In this document: positions 8,234 through 17,344 of the stretch, one piece after another
Position numbering within the stretch: position 1 is the first letter of the stretch
Layout of the letters: each line of letters opens with the position of its first letter
Assembly (NCBI RefSeq): GCF_030504985.1
Contig: NZ_JASERU010000024.1
Coordinates: 1 to 44,307 of the forward strand
From: Fulvimonas sp. R45
GTDB taxonomy: Bacteria > Pseudomonadota > Gammaproteobacteria > Xanthomonadales > Rhodanobacteraceae
DNA: 44,307 bases
Reading direction: 5' to 3'
Position numbers and translations under genes: made by a program
The notes under the pieces: generated by a model
What the model was told of the DNA's origin: nothing
Database searches by the model: none
The model's input: only the letters and a program-made list of their open reading frames with translations

Positions 8234-10879
8234 TCAAGCTTTCAGCATGTTGCCCAGGATCTCGCCCAGGTTGCGCGACAGCGCGGGGCGCGCCGCCAGT
8301 TGCGCCATCGCCTGCCGGGCCGCCTCGCGGCGCACCGGCTCCAGCCGGTTCCAGCCGTTGAAGGCGGTGGCCAGGCGCGCGGCGATCTGCGGGTTGAGCG
8401 CGTCCAGCTCGGCCAGCCGCTCGGCGTACAGGGCGTAGCCGGCGCCGTCGGCGCGGTGGAAGCCGCTGGGATTGCCGCTGGCCCAGCTGCCCAGCAGGGC
8501 GCGTGCGCGGTTGGGATTCTTCAGGGTGAACTTCGGATCGGCCTCCAGCGCGCGCACCCGCGCCAGCGCGGGCTCGCCGGGGACCTGCGCCTGCACCGCG
8601 AACCACTTGTCCAGCGCCAGCGCGTTGTCGTCGTAGCGCGCGCGGAAGTGCGCCAACGCGGCCGCGGCCTGCGGCGCCTGGTGGTGCACCAGCACGGCCA
8701 GCGCGGCGAGGCGGTCGGTCATGCCGGTCGCATGGTCATACTGGGCCGCGGCCAGCGCGAAGGCCTGCCCGGCATCGACCAGGGCCAGCAGTTCCAGCAC
8801 GCGGCGCTTGAGCCGACGCGCGGCCTGGCCGGCGGCGCCGAGGTCGAGGCCGGCCGGCGCGGCCAGCGCCCGGTAGCGCGCATGCAGCGCGTCGGCGCCG
8901 ATATGTTCGGCCAGCCGGCGCTGCAATGCCTGGCGCAGCGCGTGGATGCGCGCGGGGTCGGCCTCGGCCTGGCGGTCGGCCAATTCGAGTTCGCCGGGCG
9001 GGGTGAGCAGGCCGGCGAGCAGGGCGGGATCGAGGCCGTCCCGCGCAAACAGCGCGGCCAGCGCGGCGCACCAGGCGGCCGGGGCCGCGTCATCGCCGCC
9101 GTCGCGCAACGCATCGTACGCGCGCGCGGCGAGCTGCTGGCCGGCCTCCCACCGGTTGAAGCCGTCCGCGTCGTGGGTGAGCAGCAGGGCCAGCTCGTCG
9201 GGGGCGTAGTCGCACTCCAGGATCACCGGCGCGGAGAAGCCGCGCAGCAGCGAGGGCACCGGTGGCGCGTCGACGTCGCGGAACACGAAGCGCTGCTCGG
9301 CCGCGGCCAGCACCACCACGCGCTCGGGCGCGGGCGGCTGGTCGTCCAGGTGCAGCGGCAGCATGCGGCCGCCGTGGTCGAACAGCGCCAGCTTCACCGG
9401 GATCGGCAGCGGCTGCTTGAGCGGCTGCCCCGGCGTGGCCAGGGTGTGCTGCGACAGCGTGAGCGCGTATTCGCGACGGGTGGCGTCGTATTCGCCGCAC
9501 GCCTTCAGCCGCGGCGTGCCGGCCTGGCCGTACCAGGCGAGGTAGGGCGCGAGGTCGATGTCGTTGGCCTCGCCTAGCGCGGCGAGGAAATCCTCGAGGG
9601 TGGCGGCGCGGCCGTCGTTGCGTGCGAAGTACCGGTCGGCGCCGCGGCGGAAGCCCTCCGCACCCAGCCGCCCGGCCAGCATGCGCACCAGCTCGGCGCC
9701 CTTCTCGTACACGGTGGCAGTGTAGAAGTTGTTGATCTCGCGGTACTCGGCCGGGCGCACCGGATGCGCCAGCGGGCCGGCGTCCTCGGTGAACTGGGCG
9801 CGGCGCAGCAGGGCCACGTCCTCGATGCGCTTCAGCGGCGCGGAGTTCATGTCGGCCGAGAAGCTCTGTTCGCGGAACACGGTGAAGCCCTCTTTCAGCG
9901 AGAGCTGGAACCAGTCGCGGCAGGTGACGCGGTTGCCGCTCCAGTTGTGGAAGTATTCGTGCGCCACGACGGCCTCCACCGCACGGTATTCGTCGTCGGT
10001 GGTGGAGTCGGGATCGGCCAGCAGGTACTTCGCGTTGAAGATGTTGAGGCCCTTGTTCTCCATTGCGCCCATGTTGAAGTCGTGGGTGGCGACGACGTGG
10101 AACACCTCGAGGTCGTAGTTGCGACCGTAGGCCTGCTCGTCCCAGCGCATCGCGCGTTCCAGCGCGTCCAGCGCGTAGTGGCAGCAGTCGATCACGTTGG
10201 CCTCGGACCACATCACCAGCTTCACCGCGCGGCCGTCGGCGGTGGTGTAGCCGCGCTCGAGCTTCTCCAGCCGGCCGGCGACCAGGGCGAACAGGTAGCT
10301 GGGCTTGGGGTGCGGATCGACGAAGCGCGCCCAGTGGCGGCCGTCCGCCAGCTCGCCCGCGCCGTCGGGGTTGCCGCCGGCCAGCAGCACCGGGAAACGC
10401 GCCCGGTCGGCGCGCAGGGTGACGGTGTACCGGGCCAGCACGTCGGGCCGGTCGGGGAAGAAGGTGATGTGGCGGAAGCCCTCCGCCTCGCACTGGGTGA
10501 GCAGGAAGCCGGCCTCGCGCGAGCCGGACAGGTACAGGCCTTCCAGCGCGGTGTTCGCCGCCGGCTTCAGGCGCACGCGGGTCTCCAGCACACTGCCGTC
10601 GCGGGCGCCGTCGACTTCGAGCGAGCGGTCGTCGTGGCGGTACTCGCCAGCATCCAGTGCGCGGCCGTCGAGGGCGATGGCGAGCAGATCCAGGCCTTCG
10701 CCGTCCAGCTGCAGCGGCGCATCCTGCGCTTCGTCGCGGCGCAGGTGCAGGCGCGCGGCGACCTCGGTGGCGTCGATACCCAGGTCGAATTCCAGCTCCA
10801 CGCGCTCCACCCGCCAGGCGGGCGGGCGGTAGTCGCGCAGGCGGGTGGGGGCGGGGGCGTGTTCGGGGCGTGCGCTCAT
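8234..10879 (-). CDS. pepN: Aminopeptidase N (M1 family)
   Basis: 881 aa from ATG 10879 (E. coli PepN has 870); ATG 10891 would add four residues, and neither has a clear ribosome binding site. The M1 signatures are intact: the exopeptidase motif GAMEN at 271-275, zinc site HEYFH at 307-311 and the third ligand Glu in LSLKEGFTVF near 330. It is a cytoplasmic zinc aminopeptidase that trims N-terminal residues during peptide turnover. The C-terminal helical superfamily region is complete, ending LGEILGNMLKA. It is divergent from the aldose-epimerase gene across a short 57-70 nt promoter region. Confidence 0.96.
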   Translation of the reverse strand: MSARPEHAPAPTRLRDYRPPAWRVERVELEFDLGIDATEVAARLHLRRDEAQDAPLQLDGEGLDLLAIALDGRALDAGEYRHDDRSLEVDGARDGSVLETRVRLKPAANTALEGLYLSGSREAGFLLTQCEAEGFRHITFFPDRPDVLARYTVTLRADRARFPVLLAGGNPDGAGELADGRHWARFVDPHPKPSYLFALVAGRLEKLERGYTTADGRAVKLVMWSEANVIDCCHYALDALERAMRWDEQAYGRNYDLEVFHVVATHDFNMGAMENKGLNIFNAKYLLADPDSTTDDEYRAVEAVVAHEYFHNWSGNRVTCRDWFQLSLKEGFTVFREQSFSADMNSAPLKRIEDVALLRRAQFTEDAGPLAHPVRPAEYREINNFYTATVYEKGAELVRMLAGRLGAEGFRRGADRYFARNDGRAATLEDFLAALGEANDIDLAPYLAWYGQAGTPRLKACGEYDATRREYALTLSQHTLATPGQPLKQPLPIPVKLALFDHGGRMLPLHLDDQPPAPERVVVLAAAEQRFVFRDVDAPPVPSLLRGFSAPVILECDYAPDELALLLTHDADGFNRWEAGQQLAARAYDALRDGGDDAAPAAWCAALAALFARDGLDPALLAGLLTPPGELELADRQAEADPARIHALRQALQRRLAEHIGADALHARYRALAAPAGLDLGAAGQAARRLKRRVLELLALVDAGQAFALAAAQYDHATGMTDRLAALAVLVHHQAPQAAAALAHFRARYDDNALALDKWFAVQAQVPGEPALARVRALEADPKFTLKNPNRARALLGSWASGNPSGFHRADGAGYALYAERLAELDALNPQIAARLATAFNGWNRLEPVRREAARQAMAQLAARPALSRNLGEILGNMLKA

Positions 10880-10948
10880 GCGGAAAGCCATGCGGCAGGG
10901 GGATTCGTTCAGGCTAACATGGGGTGCGTTACGCACAGGACAAAGCCG

Positions 10949-11944
10949 ATGGGCCGCTATGCCGCAGAACGCGCCATGCTGGGCGCACAACCGATCGTGG
11001 TGCTGGACGACGGCGCGGGCCGGCGCGTGCGCATCGCCTGCCACGGCGCCGCGCTGCTGGGCTTCGAGGTGCTGCGCGCGGGCCGCAGCTTCGACATCGC
11101 CGACGGCAACCGCGACGAAGCCGAGATCGTGGCGCATTCCGGCTCGCGCTTCGCGATCATGGTGCCGTTCGGCGGGCGCATCGCCGACGCGCGCTACACC
11201 TACGACAGCCAGGTGCAGGACCTGCAGCCGGGCGTGGCCGGGCCGGACCGGGGCTTCCGGCACGGCTTCGTGCGCGGCACGGACTTCGAGGTCCGTGCGC
11301 TGGCCGCGGACGCGCGCTCGGCGCGGGTGACGCTGGCCACTTCGGCGATCCGCCCGCGGCCCGGCTACCCCCACGCGATCGACCTCGCGGTGACCTACGC
11401 GCTGGATGCCGCCGGCCTCGCGCTGGACGTGGCCTTGCGCAACGTGGGCGACGGCGACGCGCCGTGTTTCTTCGGCTGGCACCCGTACTTCCGCGTCGGC
11501 GACGGCATGGCCGACGACTGGGACCTGCAGATTCCCGCGCAGACCCTGATCCGCACCGGCGCCGACCTGATCGCGCTGGATGGCGCCGCCGCCTACGTGG
11601 CGCTGGACGACGCGCCGGCGCTGGACTTCCGCGAGTCGCGCCGGATCGGCGACCACATCATCGACCAGGGCTATACCGACCTCGACGCGGAGGCGGACGG
11701 CCGCATCCGCACCCGCCTGCGCGACCCGGACAGCGGTTTCGGCCTGGCCGTGTGGCAGGAGCACGGCGTGATGCACGCCTTCACCGCCGACACGATCAGC
11801 CGCAGCGTGCGCCGCGCGGTGGCGCTGGAGCCGATGGAATGCATGGCCAACGCGTTCAACCGTCCCGAATGCGCGGACGCGATCCGGCTGGAGCCGGGCG
11901 CCGAGCGCCACTTCCGCTGTGGCGTGGAGATCGAATCGCCATGA
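10949..11944 (+). CDS. Aldose 1-epimerase family protein
   Basis: 331 aa from ATG 10949 (AGGA upstream); an ATG at 10976 is an alternative. It has the galactose-mutarotase fold with the expected catalytic residues: His in FFGWHPYFRV and Glu in VALEPMECMANAFNRPE. It also has the early substrate-binding Arg region SRFAIMVPFGGRI. Family members interconvert alpha and beta anomers of aldoses or hexose-6-phosphates; the specific sugar cannot be read from the sequence. The stop overlaps the start of the downstream dehydratase (ATGA), so the two form one operon, although no pathway obviously links them. Confidence 0.9.
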   Translation: MGRYAAERAMLGAQPIVVLDDGAGRRVRIACHGAALLGFEVLRAGRSFDIADGNRDEAEIVAHSGSRFAIMVPFGGRIADARYTYDSQVQDLQPGVAGPDRGFRHGFVRGTDFEVRALAADARSARVTLATSAIRPRPGYPHAIDLAVTYALDAAGLALDVALRNVGDGDAPCFFGWHPYFRVGDGMADDWDLQIPAQTLIRTGADLIALDGAAAYVALDDAPALDFRESRRIGDHIIDQGYTDLDAEADGRIRTRLRDPDSGFGLAVWQEHGVMHAFTADTISRSVRRAVALEPMECMANAFNRPECADAIRLEPGAERHFRCGVEIESP

Positions 11945-12903
11945 GCGCGCTCGACGTGCTGCCGACCCCGGCGCAGGTGCGCGATGCGGCCGCGCGCATC
12001 GCGCCGCACGCCACGGTGACGCCGGTGTTGCGCAGCGCGGCGCTGGACCAGCGCGTCGGCGCCGCGCTGTTCTTCAAGTGCGAGAACCTGCAGCGCGGCG
12101 GCGCGTTCAAGTTCCGCGGCGCCTGCAACGCGGTGTGGTCGCTGGCGGACGGGGAGGCCGCGCGCGGCGTGGTCACGCACTCCTCCGGCAACCACGGCAA
12201 TGCACTGGCGCTGGCCGCCGCCACCCGCGGCATCCAGGCGCACGTGGTGGTGCCCGAGGGCGCGGTGCAGGCCAAGCTGGACGCCATCGCGCGCGCCGGC
12301 GGCACGCTGCATCGCTGCGCGCCCACCCAGGCCGCGCGCGAGGCGATGTGCGCCGAAGTGCAGGCCCGGACCGGCGCGACCCTGGTGCATCCCTACGCCG
12401 ATACGCGGGTGATGGCGGGGCAGGGCACGATCGCGCTGGAACTGTTGCGGCAGGCGCCGGGGCTGGACGCCGTGATCACGCCCGTCGGCGGCGGCGGGCT
12501 GGCCGCGGGCGTGGCGGTCGCGGCGCATGCGCTGGCGCCGGACGTCGCGCTGTTCGCCGCCGAGCCGGCCGGCGCCGACGACGCGGCGCGCTCGCTGGCC
12601 GCCGGCCGGCGCGTCACCGACGTGGTGCCGGACACGGTCTGCGACGGCCTGCGCGCGCTGGTGGGCGAACGCAACCTCGACGCGCTGGGCGCGCACCGCG
12701 TCGAGGTGATCGCGGTGGACGACGCGGAAACCGTCGCCGCGATGCGGCTGCTGTGGACGGAACTGAAGCAGGTGGTGGAGGTATCCAGCGCCACCGTGCT
12801 GGCGGCGCTGCTGAAGGCGCGCGGGCGCTTTGCCGGCCGCCGCGTGGGCGTGGTGCTCACCGGCGGCAACGTCGACCTCGACGCGCTGCCCTGGCGCGGC
12901 TGA
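11941..12903 (+). CDS. PLP-dependent serine/threonine dehydratase or serine racemase
   Basis: 320 aa, fold-type II PLP enzyme. The Schiff-base lysine is K57 in GAFKFRGA, the substrate loop is SSGNHG at 81-86, and the phosphate-binding glycine loop is GGGGLAAG at 183-190. There is no C-terminal ACT regulatory domain, so it resembles the catabolic TdcB/serine racemase group rather than biosynthetic IlvA. The expected activity is dehydration of L-Thr/L-Ser to oxo acid plus ammonia, or serine racemisation. It is translationally coupled to the upstream epimerase. Its stop codon abuts that of the convergent desaturase gene, and together they form TGATCA. Confidence 0.88.
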   Translation: MSALDVLPTPAQVRDAAARIAPHATVTPVLRSAALDQRVGAALFFKCENLQRGGAFKFRGACNAVWSLADGEAARGVVTHSSGNHGNALALAAATRGIQAHVVVPEGAVQAKLDAIARAGGTLHRCAPTQAAREAMCAEVQARTGATLVHPYADTRVMAGQGTIALELLRQAPGLDAVITPVGGGGLAAGVAVAAHALAPDVALFAAEPAGADDAARSLAAGRRVTDVVPDTVCDGLRALVGERNLDALGAHRVEVIAVDDAETVAAMRLLWTELKQVVEVSSATVLAALLKARGRFAGRRVGVVLTGGNVDLDALPWRG

Positions 12904-14022
12904 TCAGGCTGCCGCGGATTCCCCGGCCACCGTCCCGTCCGTGGCCGCGGGCGGCGCCGCGGCATGGCTGGGCGGGTGCCGCGCCAGCGCGTGCAGGTCG
13001 AGCTGGTCGACCGGAACCGGGCGCAGTGTGTCCGGGTCGAACGCCACCTCGCCCGGCGTCCAGCCTTCGCGCCGGAACACCGTGCGCAGGAAGCGCTTCG
13101 TGGATGCCCAGTGCAGGCCGAGCAGGCCGTAATCGTTGTCCGCGTCCACCACCGGGTCGCCCACGCCGGTGGGGCGCGGCGGTTCGCCGTACAGCGCGGT
13201 GCCGAACAGCACGTCCCAGATCGACAGCACCTGGCCGAAGTTGCAGTTGTGCAGCTTCGGCCGCTCCGGGTCCACCAGCATGTGGTGCAGGCGGTGGAAC
13301 CTCGGGTCGACGAACACGCGCCCGAACAGCCGGCCGAAGCCCAGCCGCGTATTGGTGTGCGACAGGTTCTGCACCAGCTCGCCCAGCAGCATCAGCCAGG
13401 CGAACTCGTCCGGGTCCACGCCCATCGCCAGGCCCACCACGGCGAGGATCATCGACTGGATGAAGCCGTCGATCAGGTTGCCGCGGTCGTTGGTCCAGCA
13501 GCTCATCTGCCGCGTGCTGTGGTGCATGCTGTGCAGCGCCCACCACCACGGCAGCGCGTGCTGGGTGCGGTGCATCCAGTAGTACGTGAAGTCGTAGACC
13601 ACGTAGTACACGCCGAACAGCACGTAGGGATGGCCGTTGAACCACGGCGCCCAGTGCGTGATCGCCAGCGGCGAACCGGTGCCGGAGGTGGCGGCATCCG
13701 CGCCGCCGAACAGGTGGCTGAACGGCATCAGGATCAAATAGGTGAACAGCGGGAAGATGCCCAGCAGCATCATTACCGTGTAGTTGCGGTCCACCAGGGT
13801 GAGCCTGCGGTCGCTCCATTTTTCCGCCGGGAAGAAGGTTTCCAGCGGACGGAAGACGAAGCCGATGATGCCGATCTGCAGCGCCGCGATCAGCAGCGAG
13901 GCGGCGATGTCGCGCGGGTCGCCGGAGAGCTTGCCCAGGTGCAGCAGGTCCAGCGCCGGCGCCACGGCATGGCTGCTCAGCCAGTCGACCAGGTGGGACC
14001 ACAGTTGGGGCAGGGAAGGCAT
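12904..14022 (-). CDS. Sterol desaturase/fatty acid hydroxylase family protein
   Basis: 372 aa. It is an integral membrane protein with the eight-histidine di-iron signature of the superfamily: HRTQH, HSMHH and HRLHH in order. Several hydrophobic segments precede and interleave these motifs (IAASLLIAALQIGIIGFVF, VMMLLGIFPLFTYLILM, FIQSMILAVVGLAMGV). Members insert oxygen or double bonds into membrane lipids. The substrate is unknown here; hopanoid, carotenoid or fatty-acid derivatives are possible in bacteria. The C-terminal ~60 residues are Pro/Ala-rich. It is convergent with the dehydratase without any spacer. Confidence 0.9.
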   Translation of the reverse strand: MPSLPQLWSHLVDWLSSHAVAPALDLLHLGKLSGDPRDIAASLLIAALQIGIIGFVFRPLETFFPAEKWSDRRLTLVDRNYTVMMLLGIFPLFTYLILMPFSHLFGGADAATSGTGSPLAITHWAPWFNGHPYVLFGVYYVVYDFTYYWMHRTQHALPWWWALHSMHHSTRQMSCWTNDRGNLIDGFIQSMILAVVGLAMGVDPDEFAWLMLLGELVQNLSHTNTRLGFGRLFGRVFVDPRFHRLHHMLVDPERPKLHNCNFGQVLSIWDVLFGTALYGEPPRPTGVGDPVVDADNDYGLLGLHWASTKRFLRTVFRREGWTPGEVAFDPDTLRPVPVDQLDLHALARHPPSHAAAPPAATDGTVAGESAAA

Positions 14023-14068
14023 CGGCGTATCGAGGGGGACGACGGAGGCGGATGATAGCGCCGCTGCT

Positions 14069-14965
14069 TCACGGTGGCGCTGAACGCCGCCGCAGGCGCA
14101 GGCCGCTCACCGCGCACAGGCCCAGCAGCACGAAGACGATGCCCAGCCATTCCATCGCCGTGGGCCGCTCGCGCAGGATCCACCACGCCAGCAGCACGCC
14201 CACGATGGGCACGCCCAGGCTGCTCACGCTGGCGACCGTGGTGGGCAGCCGGCGCAGCACGATCGACCACAGCCACCACGCCAGGCTGGAGGCCATCAGC
14301 ACGCTGTAGGCCAGGCCGGCCACGAAGGCGCCGCTCCATTCGATGGGCCGCTGCGGCACCGCCAGCGCCACCGTGCCCAGCGCCACGCCGCCGGCCAGCA
14401 TCTGCCACGCGGTGAGGCCCAGCGCGGAGACCGCGTGCTGGCGGAACAGCCGCTTGCTCAGCACCGTGCCCGCGGCCCAGGCCACGCCGCCGGCGACCGC
14501 CAGCACGGTGCTGGCCGCGTTGCCCAGCCCGCGCCAGGGCTCGATGATGCAGACCAGGCCCAGCGCCGCCAGCAGCAGGCCCAGCCAGTGCCGGCGGGTG
14601 GGGCGTTCGCGCAGGATCAGCCAGGCCAGCAGCACCGCCCAGAACGGCATGGTGTAGGCCAGCAGCGCCACGTGGCCCGCGCCGCCGCGGACCAGCGCCC
14701 ATTGCTCCAGCCCCTGGAAGGCGGCGGTCTGGCACAGGCCGATCAGGATCGTCGGCAGCAGCGGCGGCGGCTTCAGCGACTGCCGTGCCAGCAGCATGGC
14801 CGCGAACAGCACCGCCGCGCCGAGCAGGTAGCGCAGCGCCGCGAAATCGAACGGCCCCGCATAGGCCAGCACCTGTTTCATCACCACCCAGCTGTAGGCC
14901 CACAGCAGGATCGTGGCGAGCAGCGCCAGCACGGCGCCGCGCGGCGGAGAAACGGAGGGTGGCAT
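14069..14965 (-). CDS. DMT superfamily (EamA-type) transporter
   Basis: 298 aa from ATG 14965 (MPPSVSPPRGAVLALL). The upstream in-frame extension is Pro-rich and unlikely. About ten hydrophobic helices occur in two homologous EamA halves; each half ends in the same pattern, AWLILRERPTRRHWLG and AWWILRERPTAMEWLG, the internal duplication typical of the family. These inner-membrane proteins export amino acids or other metabolites; the substrate cannot be assigned. It is 46 nt upstream of the desaturase gene on the same strand, so they may be co-transcribed, and it is divergent from tag. Confidence 0.92.
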   Translation of the reverse strand: MPPSVSPPRGAVLALLATILLWAYSWVVMKQVLAYAGPFDFAALRYLLGAAVLFAAMLLARQSLKPPPLLPTILIGLCQTAAFQGLEQWALVRGGAGHVALLAYTMPFWAVLLAWLILRERPTRRHWLGLLLAALGLVCIIEPWRGLGNAASTVLAVAGGVAWAAGTVLSKRLFRQHAVSALGLTAWQMLAGGVALGTVALAVPQRPIEWSGAFVAGLAYSVLMASSLAWWLWSIVLRRLPTTVASVSSLGVPIVGVLLAWWILRERPTAMEWLGIVFVLLGLCAVSGLRLRRRSAPP

Positions 14966-15069
14966 GGGCGTCGGCGGCCGGGAAAAGCGCGAGTGTACGC
15001 TTTCGCCGGCGCCGGGAAGCCGCGCCGGAGGCGGCTGCGCTACATTGGCCGCTTCCACGGAGAACCCGC

Positions 15070-15630
15070 ATGCGACGCTGCCACTGGGCCACCGCCGACG
15101 ACGCGCTGATGTGCGCCTACCACGACACCGAATGGGGCGTGCCGCTGCACGACGACAACGCGCTGTTCGAGTTCCTGTGCCTGGAAGGCGCGCAGGCGGG
15201 CCTGTCGTGGCGCACCGTACTGGCCAAGCGCGACAACTACCGCAAGGCCTTCCACGGCTTCGACATCGCCCGCGTGGCCGCGATGAAGCAGCGCGAGCTG
15301 GAGAAGCTGCTGCTCGATCCCGGCATCATCCGCAACCGGCTCAAGGTGACGGCGGCGCGCGACAACGCCGTCGCCGCGCTGGAGGCGATCGCGGAGTTCG
15401 GCAGCCTGGACGCCTACCTGTGGTCGTTCGTGGACGGCAAGCCGTTGCGCAACCGCTGGAAGGACCGCAGCGAAGTGCCCGCCAGCACGCCGCTGTCGGA
15501 CCGCATGAGCAAGGCGCTGAAGAAGCGCGGCTTCCGCTTCGTCGGCACCACCATCTGCTACTCGCTGATGCAGGCCACCGGCATGGTCAACGACCACCTC
15601 GTCGGCTGCTTCCGGCATCGCGTTTCCTGA
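15070..15630 (+). CDS. tag: DNA-3-methyladenine glycosylase I
   Basis: 186 aa, nearly the length of E. coli Tag (187). The start is ATG 15070 with GGAG upstream. Recognisable blocks: C4 and H17 (CHWAT...YHDTEWGVP), the substrate-pocket Glu in CLEGAQAGLSW, GIIRNRLK, SKALKKRGFRFVGTTICYS and the C-terminal NDHLVGC. The four Cys/His zinc ligands of the family are all present. It removes 3-methyladenine from alkylated DNA in base-excision repair. A GNAT gene follows at 15 nt on the same strand. Confidence 0.95.
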   Translation: MRRCHWATADDALMCAYHDTEWGVPLHDDNALFEFLCLEGAQAGLSWRTVLAKRDNYRKAFHGFDIARVAAMKQRELEKLLLDPGIIRNRLKVTAARDNAVAALEAIAEFGSLDAYLWSFVDGKPLRNRWKDRSEVPASTPLSDRMSKALKKRGFRFVGTTICYSLMQATGMVNDHLVGCFRHRVS

Positions 15631-15645
15631 CGGAGGATCGGCGGC

Positions 15646-16164
15646 ATGTTCAACCAGGACCACCTCGCCGCAACCGGGCTGGCGATGCGGCCGGCGACCG
15701 CGAAGGACGCCCCGTTCCTGCAGCAGTTGTACCGCGCCACGCGGGCTGACCTGCTGCAGCTCGATCTCGGCCCGGCGCAGGCGGAAGCCCTGGTGGCGCA
15801 GCAATATGAGGTGCTGCAGGCCGGCACCGCGGAGGCGTTCCCGAACGCCATGCATTTCGTGGTCGAGAAAGCGGCCGGGCGCGTGGGCGCGGTGATCGTC
15901 GACTTCGGCCCGGCCGAGGTGCGGCTGGTCTACCTGGCCCTGCTGCCGGCCGCGCGCGGCCAGGGTCACGGCCAGCAACTGGTGCGGGGGCTGCAGCAGG
16001 CGGCGGCGCGCGCGGGGGCGCCGTTGGCAGTCACCGTGTGGCGCAACAATCCGCGCGCGCGTGCCTTGTACCTGGCGCTGGGCTTCGTGGTAGAGGAGAC
16101 GCTGCCGGCGGCCGAGCGGCTGGTGTGGTATCCGCCGGCGCGGCCGAGGGTCGTGATGTCGTGA
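15646..16164 (+). CDS. GNAT family N-acetyltransferase
   Basis: 172 aa with GGAGG upstream. The acetyl-CoA-binding motif A is LALLPAARGQGHGQQLVRGL, and motif B is near NNPRARALYLALGF. The substrate is unknown. It is 15 nt downstream of tag, so likely the same transcript. Its stop is one base from the stop of the convergent small gene. Confidence 0.88.
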   Translation: MFNQDHLAATGLAMRPATAKDAPFLQQLYRATRADLLQLDLGPAQAEALVAQQYEVLQAGTAEAFPNAMHFVVEKAAGRVGAVIVDFGPAEVRLVYLALLPAARGQGHGQQLVRGLQQAAARAGAPLAVTVWRNNPRARALYLALGFVVEETLPAAERLVWYPPARPRVVMS

Positions 16165-16165
16165 G

Positions 16166-16486
16166 TCAGTTGAAGACGATCTGGAAATACGCGCTCGCCT
16201 GATCGCGGCCCAGCGCCGCCAGGCGACCGACCCAGATCCCGTCCACCCGGCCCAGCGCAGGAAGGTCGATGGCGCACAGGCCGTCGATGAAGGCGGTCGG
16301 CTCCAGCGCCGTGAGGGTGACGGTGAACGGTGTGCGCCGTTCGGCCGGCGCGCCCGGCATGCGCGAGCGCGGATGTTCGTGGATGGCGTCCACGCGCACC
16401 GGCAGCGGGTGGCCGTCGGGCAGGATCAATCGCTGCGGCTGCGCCAGCAGCGGAGCGAAGTGGGAAGCTTCGAGTCGGTCGAGCAT
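16166..16486 (-). CDS. Small protein downstream of tail-collar gene (DUF6916-like)
   Basis: 106 aa, lying 48 nt downstream of the tail-collar gene on the same strand. It has a basic middle (HPRSRMPGAPAERRTPFTV) and a beta-rich-looking C-terminus (TALEPTAFIDGLCAIDLPALG...YFQIVFN). Small partners of this size commonly follow MdpB-like tail-collar genes in xanthomonads and related bacteria. I believe this is the DUF6916 type, but I cannot confirm it. No signal peptide or membrane segment is visible. Confidence 0.6.
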   Translation of the reverse strand: MLDRLEASHFAPLLAQPQRLILPDGHPLPVRVDAIHEHPRSRMPGAPAERRTPFTVTLTALEPTAFIDGLCAIDLPALGRVDGIWVGRLAALGRDQASAYFQIVFN

Positions 16487-16534
16487 GCGTGGCCCCGGGC
16501 AGCCGCAGCGGCGACGGCCGCTGCGGCGTGGTAC

Positions 16535-17104
16535 TCAATCGCGCGGCGGGAAGATGCCTTCCAGCGCAATGCAGAAGTTCAGCACCAGGTACGGGTTGAG
16601 CAGGGAGAACGGCAGGTTGGAGCCGGCCATCCCCACCTGCACCGAGCCGCTGACGCCGCCCATCTTCACGGGGCTGTTGAGCGCGTCCGACCAGATGGTG
16701 GCGCTGCCCGGGCCGCCTCCGCTGGCCCCCAGGTACATGTTCGTGTCGGTCGGCGTATTGGCCGGGTGGGACGTCGTTCCGGCGACCTGCACGGCCGTGC
16801 TGGCCGTGGCGGCATGGGTGTGCGCAGGCATGTTGCCGAGGGTCAGCGTGGCGTTTTCCGTGCCCGCGGCCTGGCCCAGGTTGTACGTCGACAGCCCGGG
16901 CGCCTGGCCCATGTTCAACCCCGCGCGGCCGCGCAGGTCGGGCAGGGCGAAGGTGGTCTGGCCGTTGCCGCCGTAGCTGGTGCCCAGCAGCGAGAAGAGT
17001 GCCGTGTTCTGCGCGATGCCGAGGATCTGGCCGCTGCAGTTGGCCCAGCCGCGCGGCGCGAAGTTGAAGCCGAAAGCCTGGATGGTGCCGAGATACACTT
17101 CCAT
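16535..17104 (-). CDS. Phage tail collar domain protein (microcystin-dependent MdpB-like)
   Basis: 189 aa. It has the tail-collar start MEVYLGTIQAFGFNFAPRGW followed by CSGQ...LFSLLGTSYGGNGQTTFALPDLRGR, the classic Phage_Collar pattern. A Thr/Ala/Gly-rich middle (NMPAHTHAATAST) and a C-terminal NPYLVLNFCIALEGIFPPRD complete the MdpB-type architecture. The start is ATG 17104 behind AGGGGG. No other phage structural gene is present, so this is a free-standing bacterial member rather than prophage. Such genes often occur in tandem copies; only one is here. It is divergent from the sulfotransferase and giant-protein operon. Its role is unknown; a cell-surface or secreted trimeric fibre tip is plausible. 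Confidence 0.88.
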   Translation of the reverse strand: MEVYLGTIQAFGFNFAPRGWANCSGQILGIAQNTALFSLLGTSYGGNGQTTFALPDLRGRAGLNMGQAPGLSTYNLGQAAGTENATLTLGNMPAHTHAATASTAVQVAGTTSHPANTPTDTNMYLGASGGGPGSATIWSDALNSPVKMGGVSGSVQVGMAGSNLPFSLLNPYLVLNFCIALEGIFPPRD

Positions 17105-17282
17105 GGAATACCCCCTGATTCGATATGGACAGGGATGCTTCCACGTACTTGCCGACGAGCCTGGCAGGTGCGGAGAAGCATCATGCGAGGCCGCCGGGTC
17201 CGACAAGCGGCGCGAGCATTGTGCAGCCTGCCGGCCGTCATGGGAAACCCGCCGCGCCCGGTCGGCGGTGACAGCCGGCATT

Positions 17283-17301
17283 TGGGTGTTACCATCACCC
17301 A
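17283..17301. promoter_or_regulatory. Dyad in the divergent promoter region of the secretion cluster
   Basis: TGGGTG-TTACCAT-CACCCA is a perfect 6-bp inverted repeat with a 7-nt spacer, 44 nt before the sulfotransferase ATG. It sits in the 240-nt interval between the divergent tail-collar and sulfotransferase genes, so it could control both. No matching regulator is encoded nearby. Confidence 0.35.
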
Positions 17302-17344
17302 GCTTGGGGGGAGCGTGTTGCAGCGCGCGGAATCAGGGGGGTCG

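Noticed and set aside
16535-17104. Prophage, suggested by the tail-collar protein
   Set aside because: No other phage structural, lysis or integrase gene is nearby; MdpB-like collar proteins are commonly chromosomal.
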